From an uncultured Mollicutes bacterium (lineage in GTDB: Bacteria; Bacillota_I; Bacilli_A; RFN20; CAG-826), in the NCBI GenBank assembly GCA_900540385.1, contig UQFY01000012.1, forward strand, positions 1 to 63,653: a stretch of 63,653 nt of DNA, written 5' to 3'. Positions within the stretch are counted from its first letter, which is position 1. Each line of letters starts with the position of its first letter. The notes under the pieces were generated by a model. The model did not search any database and was not told the origin of the DNA. It saw nothing but the letters and a program-made list of their open reading frames with translations. A program made the translations under genes and the position numbers. This document shows positions 57,368 to 63,653 of the stretch, piece by piece.

Positions 57368-59025
57368 TGAATGAATTTTGGAATCAAATATTAAGATATC
57401 TCGATGCGTCTTTTGGCATCAGTTTAATGAGAGAAGGAAATCCTCAAGGGTATGTGAACTGTATCTTTATGAGTATCACTACAATCTTTGGCTTTCTTCT
57501 TATGTACCGTGCTCTTTATTTAATGCTTGGTATCTTTGGCAAATCAAGAACTTACAAACAAGCAAAAGATGATAAACGTTATGCGTTTGTTTTCTCTGCA
57601 AGAAACGAAGAAAAAGTGATTGGGAATCTCATCGATTCCGTAAGAGAACAAGACTACAATCAAAAGAACATCGATATTATCGTTGTGGCGGATAATTGCG
57701 ATGATAACACAGCCAATATCGCAAGAGAAAAAGGCTGCATGGTCTACGAAAGACATGACTTAAGCAAGTGCAGGAAAGGCTATGCGTTACAATTTCTTTT
57801 TGAACATCTTAAAAAAGACCTTCCTCAAGGAATTGAGACTTACTATGCCTACGTCTTTATGGATAGCGATAACGTTATGGCTAAGGATTTCTTAAAAAGG
57901 CTAAATGACGCTTTTCAAGCGGGATATGATATTGCGACAGGATATCGTAACGTTAAAAATGCAGACGATAACTGGTTAACCGCACTAAGTGCTATTAACT
58001 GGTACCGTTCCGTTATTGTTTCCTTACGCGCTCGCTCTATGTTAAATAGCTGCGCACAAATTGGCGGAACCGGATACGGAGTTCGTTCTTACGTTATTAA
58101 AGACGGATGGGACTACACCATGATTACGGAAGATGGCGAAATGACCACCCGTTTAATGGCAGTGGAACCTTCCTTAAAACTTACGTTGGATAAAGAGAAC
58201 TATGAGAAATTTGGAAAGAAAAAACTCTATCTTTCTCTTCCAAATGGGAAAAAGGTTTCTTTAAAAGTTATCTTAGGAGAAAAATTGGATTTAGAGATAC
58301 CCGAGAAATATTTAAAGAAATACGCTATAGCAAGCACAAAGAATGAATTTGGTGATCCTTGTTTGAAAGAAACCCTTTCTATATTAAATAAGGAAGGGGA
58401 AACCATTTTGACTATCGATCAGAAATCCTCACACGTTTCCCATTACATCCGTTTAGGATATGTGGAGAAAGCCCAGTTCTTCGATGAGCAACCAACCACT
58501 TTAAAAATTACCCTCCGCCAAAGAATTCGTTGGGCGAAAGGTGGCATGGTGAATTGGTTCTTTAACGACTGGAAATTATTCTGGTCCTTTATCAAACACC
58601 CTCGTTGGTCCAAATACGATATTTATTGGGAAATGTTCCCTTATGGCCTTTGGAACTTCTTCATGGGTTTCTTCCAATTATTGATTACAACGATTCTTTG
58701 GGCAACTGGCCTTTCTGGAAATGCCGTGGATGGCTGGCAAAACATTTGGAGTTATCTTATCAATATGACCGTTATCCAATACCTTGGTGGCTTAATTACG
58801 GGCATACCTGTTATTGTCAAAGAATGGGATAAAGTGCATTTTACCTTCTGGGAAGCCTTTGGCTATATCTTCCTTTGGCCTTTCTACGATATGATCGGAA
58901 CTCCAATATCCATCGTTTGTTTGTTTATGCACGTTACTTGGAAACCAGTTCCTCACCATGTTATTAAAAATGGCGATGAGCTCATGGAAGTGCAACGTAA
59001 AAAAGAAGAAAAACATAAAAGTTAA
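57367..59025 (+). CDS. Processive family-2 glycosyltransferase with an insertion
   Basis: This 552-residue membrane enzyme has one N-terminal membrane segment, a GT-A domain, and a C-terminal set of about four membrane segments. Motifs are FSARNEEKVIGNLI, the metal-binding D166-S-D168, T254-E-D256 (catalytic base), and Q385-R-I-R-W389 (product binding). This matches cellulose/hyaluronan/NodC-type synthases that extend a polysaccharide and thread it out. The TED-QxxRW distance is about 129 residues, against 35-40 in relatives. About 90 residues (roughly 264-360), with a beta-rich look, are inserted. The polymer is unknown. It appears to be a single-gene transcript. Confidence 0.88.
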   Translation: MNEFWNQILRYLDASFGISLMREGNPQGYVNCIFMSITTIFGFLLMYRALYLMLGIFGKSRTYKQAKDDKRYAFVFSARNEEKVIGNLIDSVREQDYNQKNIDIIVVADNCDDNTANIAREKGCMVYERHDLSKCRKGYALQFLFEHLKKDLPQGIETYYAYVFMDSDNVMAKDFLKRLNDAFQAGYDIATGYRNVKNADDNWLTALSAINWYRSVIVSLRARSMLNSCAQIGGTGYGVRSYVIKDGWDYTMITEDGEMTTRLMAVEPSLKLTLDKENYEKFGKKKLYLSLPNGKKVSLKVILGEKLDLEIPEKYLKKYAIASTKNEFGDPCLKETLSILNKEGETILTIDQKSSHVSHYIRLGYVEKAQFFDEQPTTLKITLRQRIRWAKGGMVNWFFNDWKLFWSFIKHPRWSKYDIYWEMFPYGLWNFFMGFFQLLITTILWATGLSGNAVDGWQNIWSYLINMTVIQYLGGLITGIPVIVKEWDKVHFTFWEAFGYIFLWPFYDMIGTPISIVCLFMHVTWKPVPHHVIKNGDELMEVQRKKEEKHKS

Positions 59026-59123
59026 ATAAAAAGTGTCAAAAAATTCTTTTTTCCTTTTCGGAGAAAATAAAGAAATATCAAGCACACTTAACCCAGTGTA
59101 TCAAAATCAATATAAATTCGATG

Positions 59124-59157
59124 TTGACAACGTTTTAAGGGAAGGTAAAATCTTCAA
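59124..59157 (+). promoter_or_regulatory. Promoter of the str operon (rpsL-rpsG-fusA)
   Basis: A perfect TTGACA (59124-59129) and TAAAAT (59146-59151) have a 16-nt spacer. The small dyad GTTG-A-CAAC (59123-59131) covers the -35, and GAAG/CTTC (59141-59155) brackets the -10. Confidence 0.8.
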
Positions 59158-59225
59158 TGCATGTGAGAAGGGTTTTACCCCTTTTTTCACGAATGCGGAT
59201 TATTCGAAAAGGAGAATTGGACAAA
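59157..59225 (+). ncRNA. Leader of the str operon with terminator-like hairpin
   Basis: About 8 nt after the predicted start, GTGAGAAGGGT and ACCCCTTTTTTCAC fold into a hairpin with TTT in the loop and a T-run (59182-59187). It looks like an early attenuator. Downstream, AAAAGGAG (59207-59214) is the ribosome site for rpsL. Readthrough may be regulated; the effector is unknown. Confidence 0.5.
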
Positions 59226-59645
59226 ATGCCTACAATTAATCAGCTTGTCCGTTCTGGCAGAAAGAGCAACGTTAAGAAGTCTAAGTCACCAGCCTTAGGC
59301 AAACGCTATAACTCCTTAACCAAAACGACAACCAATCAACCTAGTGCCCAAAAACGTGGTGTTTGCACCCGTGTTGGCACAATGACTCCTAAGAAACCAA
59401 ACTCTGCTCTTAGGAAATACGCCCGTGTCCGTTTATCTAATGGTTATGAAGTCACCGCTTATATCGGTGGTGAAGGACATAACCTTCAAGAGCACAGCAC
59501 CGTCATGATTCGTGGCGGCCGTGTGAAGGACCTCCCAGGTGTTCGTTACCACATCATCCGTGGTACACTCGACTGCGCCGGTATTGAAGCGCGTCGTCAG
59601 GGCCGTAGCCTTTATGGCACGAAGAAACCAGCCCCAGCTAAGTAA
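59226..59645 (+). CDS. rpsL: 30S ribosomal protein S12
   Basis: This 139-residue decoding-centre protein has the conserved PTINQLVRSGRK start, RGVCTRVGTMTPKKPNSALRKYARVR and EGHNLQEHSTVMIRGGRVKDLPGVRYHIIRG. Both lysines linked to streptomycin resistance (TPKKPNS and GRVKDLPG) are wild type. One deviation is YIGGEGHN, where most have YIPGEGHN. The start at 59226 replaces an earlier frame opening. Confidence 0.98.
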   Translation: MPTINQLVRSGRKSNVKKSKSPALGKRYNSLTKTTTNQPSAQKRGVCTRVGTMTPKKPNSALRKYARVRLSNGYEVTAYIGGEGHNLQEHSTVMIRGGRVKDLPGVRYHIIRGTLDCAGIEARRQGRSLYGTKKPAPAK

Positions 59646-59664
59646 TAGAAAGGATTAGAGATTT

Positions 59665-60135
59665 ATGTCACGTAAAGGAAAAATCGAAAAACGCGATGTC
59701 TTGCCAGATCCAATCTATAACAGCAAGCTCGTTACCCGTTTGATCAACCGTGTTATGTATGACGGCAAGAGAGGAACTGCTCAAACCATCATCTATAACT
59801 CCTTCAAGATCATCGAAGAAAAAACCCAAAAACCTGCCATTGATGTCTTTGCAACCGCAATCAACAACATCATGCCAGAAGTGGAACTCAAAGTTCGCCG
59901 TATTGGTGCGGCTAACTACCAAGTTCCAGTCGAAGTCAGCCCAGAAAGAAAACAAACTCTTGGTCTTCGCTGGCTCGTCACCTATTCCCGTCTTCGTAAT
60001 GAAAAGACCATGGAACAAAAATTAGCTGGCGAAATCATTGATGCCGCTAATGGAACTGGTGCCTCCGTTAAGAAGAAGGAAGACGTCCATAAGATGGCAG
60101 AAGCCAATAAGGCTTATGCTCATTACCGCTGGTAA
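59665..60135 (+). CDS. rpsG: 30S ribosomal protein S7
   Basis: This 156-residue protein begins SRKGKIEKRDVLPDPIYNSKLVTRLINRVMYDGKRGTAQ and ends KMAEANKAYAHYRW. The length is normal. It nucleates 30S head assembly and forms the E-site channel. Confidence 0.98.
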   Translation: MSRKGKIEKRDVLPDPIYNSKLVTRLINRVMYDGKRGTAQTIIYNSFKIIEEKTQKPAIDVFATAINNIMPEVELKVRRIGAANYQVPVEVSPERKQTLGLRWLVTYSRLRNEKTMEQKLAGEIIDAANGTGASVKKKEDVHKMAEANKAYAHYRW

Positions 60136-60149
60136 TAAGGAGAATACCC

Positions 60150-62252
60150 ATGGCTGTTGATGAAAACGAAATTGTTGAGAGCGCCACTTACGACCTCCCA
60201 CACACCCGCAACATTGGTATTATGGCTCACATCGATGCTGGTAAGACCACAACGACTGAGCGTATCCTTTATTACACAGGACGTACCCACAAAATCGGCG
60301 AAGTTCACGAAGGAACCGCCGTCATGGACTGGATGGTCCAAGAGCAAGAACGTGGTGTTACAATCACCGCATCTGCTACAACCGCTTTCTGGAAAGGCTA
60401 TCGTTTAAACATCATCGATACCCCAGGGCACGTTGACTTCACTGTCGAAGTTGAACGTTCTCTTCGTGTTTTGGATGGTGCTGTTACCGTTCTTGACTCC
60501 AAAAACGGTGTTGAACCACAAACCGAAACCGTTTGGAGACAAGCCGATAAATACGAAGTTCCTAGAATCGTCTTCTGCAACAAGATGGACGCTATCGGTG
60601 CGGACTTCTTCATGTGCTTAGACACACTTAAAGAAAGACTTGGCGTCAAATACGCCGCCTTCCAACTTCCTATCGGAAAAGAAAGTGGATTTATCGGGGA
60701 AGTCGATCTTGTCAATATGACCGCTTGGGTCTTTAGTGACAAGAAAGAAGATGCTCCAAAGCAAATCGAAATCCCTGATGAATTAAAAGAGCAAGCCCAA
60801 GAATACCATCAAAAACTCATCGAAACCTTAGCCGATTATGACGAAGATCTCATGATGATGGTTCTCGATGGACAAGAACCAAGTGTTGACTTGATTAAGT
60901 CTGCTGCTCGTAAGGCTGTCTTAACCGCAAAATTCTTCCCAGTTTTCTGCGGAACCGCCTTCAAAAACAAAGGTGTCCAATTATTGTTGGATGCTGTCAT
61001 TGACTATTTACCATCTCCTCTTGATATTCATGGTGAAAAAGGAACACTCAATGGTGAGGATTACGTCTGTAAAGTTACAGATGATGCCCCATTCGTTGGC
61101 TTAGCCTTCAAGATTGCCACCGACCCATTTGTTGGCCGTTTGGCTTATGTCCGTGTCTATCAAGGCGAATTAAAGAGCGGAACCTACATCCTCAACTCTT
61201 CAAATGGCAAACAAGAACGTATCGCTCGTTTGGTCTTGATGCACGCTAACCACCGTCAAGAAGTCAGCGTTCTTCACGCTGGTGAAATCGGTGCCGTTGT
61301 CGGCTTAAAGAACACCACGACTGGTGATACCCTTTGTGATCCAGCTGAACCAGTTGTTCTTGAATCCCTCGAGTTCCCTGAACCAGTCTTGGAAGAGGCC
61401 GTTGAGCCAAAGACCAAGGGTGATTTGGAGAAGATGAATATCGCCATTCAAAAATTGGCGGAAGAAGATCCAACCTTCAAAGCTCATACCAACACAGAGA
61501 CTGGTCAAACCATTATCGGTGGTGTCGGTGAGCTTCAACTCGATATCATCGTTGACCGTATGAGACGTGAATTCGGTGTCGAAGTCAACGTCGGAAGACC
61601 ACAAGTCAACTATCGTGAAACCATCCGTAAGACTGGCGAAGCACAAGGTCGTTATGTCAAACAGAGTGGTGGTCATGGTCAATACGGTGATGTTTGGATC
61701 CGTTTCGAACCAAACCCAGGAAAAGGCTTCGAATTCGTTGACGCTATCGTCGGCGGTGCCGTTCCAAAGGAATTTATCAAACCTACACAACAAGGTCTTG
61801 AAGATGCCCTTGGCCGTGGTTTGATCGCTGGCTATCCGGTAATCGATATCAAAGCAACCTTATTTGATGGTTCCTATCACGATGTCGACTCTTCCGAAGC
61901 TGCTTATAAGATCGCTGCCTCTATGGCTTTGAAAGCCGCTGCTGGCAAGTGCGATCCTGTCATTCTTGAACCAATCATGAAAGTCGAAATCACCGTTCCA
62001 GAAAAGTACTATGGTGACGTCATTGGTGATGTCAGCCGTAGACGTGGTGAAATCACAGGAGAAATCCAACGCGGTAACGCTAAGGAAATCGACTGCTTCG
62101 TTCCACTTGCTGAAATGTTCGGCTATGTCACTGATTTGCGCTCCTTGACACAAGGTCGTGGAAACTTCATGATGGCCTTTGACCACTATGGAGAATGCCC
62201 ACGCTATGTCCAAGATCAAATTATTGCGAATAGCAATATGTCTAACCGCTAA
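60150..62252 (+). CDS. fusA: Elongation factor G
   Basis: This 700-residue translocation GTPase has G1 AHIDAGKTTTTERILYYTG, switch RGVTITASATTAFW, G3 DTPGHVDF, G4 NKMD, and the C-terminal domains IV and V ending HYGECPRYVQDQI. The length is normal. There is an extra short N-terminal stretch (AVDENEIVESATYDLPHTRN). Confidence 0.98.
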   Translation: MAVDENEIVESATYDLPHTRNIGIMAHIDAGKTTTTERILYYTGRTHKIGEVHEGTAVMDWMVQEQERGVTITASATTAFWKGYRLNIIDTPGHVDFTVEVERSLRVLDGAVTVLDSKNGVEPQTETVWRQADKYEVPRIVFCNKMDAIGADFFMCLDTLKERLGVKYAAFQLPIGKESGFIGEVDLVNMTAWVFSDKKEDAPKQIEIPDELKEQAQEYHQKLIETLADYDEDLMMMVLDGQEPSVDLIKSAARKAVLTAKFFPVFCGTAFKNKGVQLLLDAVIDYLPSPLDIHGEKGTLNGEDYVCKVTDDAPFVGLAFKIATDPFVGRLAYVRVYQGELKSGTYILNSSNGKQERIARLVLMHANHRQEVSVLHAGEIGAVVGLKNTTTGDTLCDPAEPVVLESLEFPEPVLEEAVEPKTKGDLEKMNIAIQKLAEEDPTFKAHTNTETGQTIIGGVGELQLDIIVDRMRREFGVEVNVGRPQVNYRETIRKTGEAQGRYVKQSGGHGQYGDVWIRFEPNPGKGFEFVDAIVGGAVPKEFIKPTQQGLEDALGRGLIAGYPVIDIKATLFDGSYHDVDSSEAAYKIAASMALKAAAGKCDPVILEPIMKVEITVPEKYYGDVIGDVSRRRGEITGEIQRGNAKEIDCFVPLAEMFGYVTDLRSLTQGRGNFMMAFDHYGECPRYVQDQIIANSNMSNR

Positions 62253-62258
62253 TTTTAT

Positions 62259-62294
62259 TGATTATTCACGTAGTGAGATTTACAATACATTAGC
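62259..62294 (+). promoter_or_regulatory. Promoter of tuf
   Basis: TTGATT (62259-62264) and TACAAT (62282-62287) are 17 nt apart, +1 about 62294. TCAC-GTA-GTGA (62267-62277) forms a dyad in the spacer. It allows tuf to be expressed separately from fusA. Confidence 0.7.
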
Positions 62295-62330
62295 AATTTG
62301 TTGAAAACCATTATTGGAGGAATAAAAACA

Positions 62331-63548
62331 ATGGCAAAAGAGAAATTCAACCGTGACCGCGTCCACGTTAACGTTGGTACAATCGGCCACATCGACCATG
62401 GTAAGACAACCTTATCGGCTGCTATCATGCACGTTCTTAGCTTAGTTGGTAAAGAAACCAACGGCGTCGAAGGTAATGCTAAAGACGTCGGCTATGCTGG
62501 CATTGACTCTACACCAGAAGAGAGAGCTCGTGGTATCACCATCAACTCCGCTCACGAAGAATACGAAACCAAGACCCGTCACTATGCCCACGTTGACTGC
62601 CCAGGGCACGCTGACTACATCAAGAACATGATTACCGGTGCCGCTCAAATGGATGCCGCTATCCTTGTTGTTGCTGCTACCGATGGCGTTATGCCACAAA
62701 CCCGTGAACACGTCTTACTTGCTCGTCAAGTCGGTGTTCCATCCATCATCGTCTTCCTTAATAAGTGCGATATGGTCGATGATCCAGAATTAGTCGACTT
62801 AGTCGAAATGGACGTCCGTGACCTTCTTACTTCTTATGGATTCCCAGGTGACACCTTACCAGTCATCCGTGGCTCTGCTTTGAAAGCAACTCAAGTTGCT
62901 TCCAGCAAAGATGCTGATGCTCAACCAGTCCTTGAGTTATTACACGCTCTCGATACCTATATCCCAGATCCAGTCCGTTCTGATGATAAGCCATTCTTAA
63001 TGCCTATCGAAGACGTCATGACCATCTCTGGCCGTGGCACTGTCGTTACTGGCCGTGTCGAACGTGGTGTTGCTCACATCAACGACGAAGTTGAAATTGT
63101 TGGTATCAAACCAACCCAAAAATCCGTTATCACCGGTCTTGAAATGTTCCGTAAGACCCTTGACTTCGCGGAAGCTGGCGACAACATTGGTGCTCTTCTC
63201 CGTGGCATCACCCACGACCAAGTCGAGCGTGGCCAAGTTCTTGCCAAACCAGGATCTATCGTTCCACACGATAAATTCACCGCTACCGTCTACGTCCTTA
63301 CTAAAGAAGAAGGCGGACGTCACACTGGCTTCTTAAAAGGCTATCGTCCACAATTCTTCTTCCGTACCACTGATATCACCGGCACCATCGACCTCCCAGC
63401 CGATGTCGAAATGGTTATGCCAGGTGACCACGTTACCTTCACTGTTAGCTTGATCCACCCAGTTGCTTTGGAAGCTGGCACCAAGTTCTCCATCCGTGAA
63501 GGCGGCAAAACCGTTGGTTCCGGACAGGTTGTTGAAATCATTCACTAA
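62331..63548 (+). CDS. tuf: Elongation factor Tu
   Basis: This 405-residue GTPase brings aminoacyl-tRNA to the ribosome. G1 is GHIDHGKTT, switch I is ERARGITINSAHEEYET, G3 DCPGHADY, and G4 NKCD. Domains II and III are complete, ending GGKTVGSGQVVEII. It is slightly longer than the usual 394-397, with small insertions around the DADAQ region. The start at 62331 is set by GGAGGA 8 nt upstream; the frame opens earlier at 62298. Confidence 0.98.
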   Translation: MAKEKFNRDRVHVNVGTIGHIDHGKTTLSAAIMHVLSLVGKETNGVEGNAKDVGYAGIDSTPEERARGITINSAHEEYETKTRHYAHVDCPGHADYIKNMITGAAQMDAAILVVAATDGVMPQTREHVLLARQVGVPSIIVFLNKCDMVDDPELVDLVEMDVRDLLTSYGFPGDTLPVIRGSALKATQVASSKDADAQPVLELLHALDTYIPDPVRSDDKPFLMPIEDVMTISGRGTVVTGRVERGVAHINDEVEIVGIKPTQKSVITGLEMFRKTLDFAEAGDNIGALLRGITHDQVERGQVLAKPGSIVPHDKFTATVYVLTKEEGGRHTGFLKGYRPQFFFRTTDITGTIDLPADVEMVMPGDHVTFTVSLIHPVALEAGTKFSIREGGKTVGSGQVVEIIH

Positions 63549-63570
63549 TTCTTACTAATTAGTCACATTG

Positions 63571-63602
63571 AGCCTCTACCTTGTGTAGGGGCTTTTTGTT
63601 TT
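63571..63602 (+). terminator. Terminator of tuf
   Basis: AGCCTCTAC (63571-63579) pairs with GTAGGGGCT (63585-63593), one U-G pair, loop CTTGT, then TTTTTGTTTT. The last 50 bases of the window contain no gene; an A-run near 63634 may belong to a terminator read from the opposite strand. Confidence 0.92.
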
Positions 63603-63653
63603 GATTAGGAAATTCTATTTAAGCCTATAAACACAAAAAAAGACCGCATTTTA

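Noticed and set aside
1..63653. tRNA, rRNA, CRISPR arrays and insertion sequences
   Set aside because: I looked for tRNA-like cloverleafs, repeated spacer arrays and terminal repeats and saw none that I could support.

Overview
This is a gene-dense, low-GC window from a Gram-positive-type bacterium. It most resembles an uncultured member of class Bacilli close to the Erysipelotrichales/Mollicutes branch. That placement is inferred from gene order, protein flavour and A/T-rich non-coding DNA; no database was searched. TGA is used as a stop (for example at 776-778), so this is not the Mycoplasma code. Mollicute-like traits include Asn in place of His at the rifampicin-site position of RpoB, an ABC ATPase with a large internal insertion, no rpmD, and charged tails on several ribosomal proteins. 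Nearly all genes lie on the + strand; only an ATP-grasp gene (8466-9398) and a P-loop kinase (14779-15273) are reversed.

Layout. (1) 0.1-7.6 kb: a PhoB/PhoR-like two-component pair followed by a complete ABC importer (lipoprotein binding protein, fused double permease, long ATPase). (2) 7.7-16.6 kb: MscL, an ATP-grasp ligase divergent from a NAD synthetase that carries an N-terminal Phd/YefM-like domain, a GtrA-like membrane protein, an HI0933-type flavoprotein, an unknown membrane protein, a small kinase and an L-serine dehydratase. (3) 16.6-21.1 kb: a queuosine salvage set, with a preQ1-I riboswitch, queT, tgt and queA, then queH, interrupted by a frameshifted lipoprotein gene and a decayed fragment. 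(4) 21.3-36.8 kb: the S10-spc-alpha ribosomal superoperon from rpsJ to rplQ, with secY, adk, map, infA and rpoA, behind a structured leader. (5) 36.8-42.9 kb: a HAD phosphatase, a membrane protein, cysS, mgtC, an RlmB-type methyltransferase, a SigH-like sigma factor, rpmG, secE and nusG. (6) 42.9-45.2 kb: a zinc-type SmtB/ArsR repressor and P1B ATPase inserted between nusG and rplK. (7) 45.2-56.3 kb: rplKA, rplJL, ybxB, rpoB and rpoC. (8) 56.3-59.0 kb: an unexplained spacer, a lipoprotein and a processive glycosyltransferase. (9) 59.1-63.6 kb: rpsL, rpsG, fusA and tuf.

Regulatory signals are unusually readable. Several single genes have a -10 hexamer ending exactly 6-7 nt before the ATG and no Shine-Dalgarno sequence, which predicts leaderless mRNAs. 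Highly expressed operons instead have consensus promoters, long structured leaders and AAGGAGG sites. A 17-bp palindrome (TTGTGCAC-G-GTGCACAA) is shared by the upstream regions of the S10 and rplKA operons and may be a common operator for ribosome synthesis. Three CzrA/SmtB-style operators surround the metal-resistance promoter. The best candidates for undescribed biology are the Phd-NadE fusion with its 20-bp divergent promoter region, the leaderless promoter class, the shared ribosomal palindrome, and the divergent L11 N-terminus.
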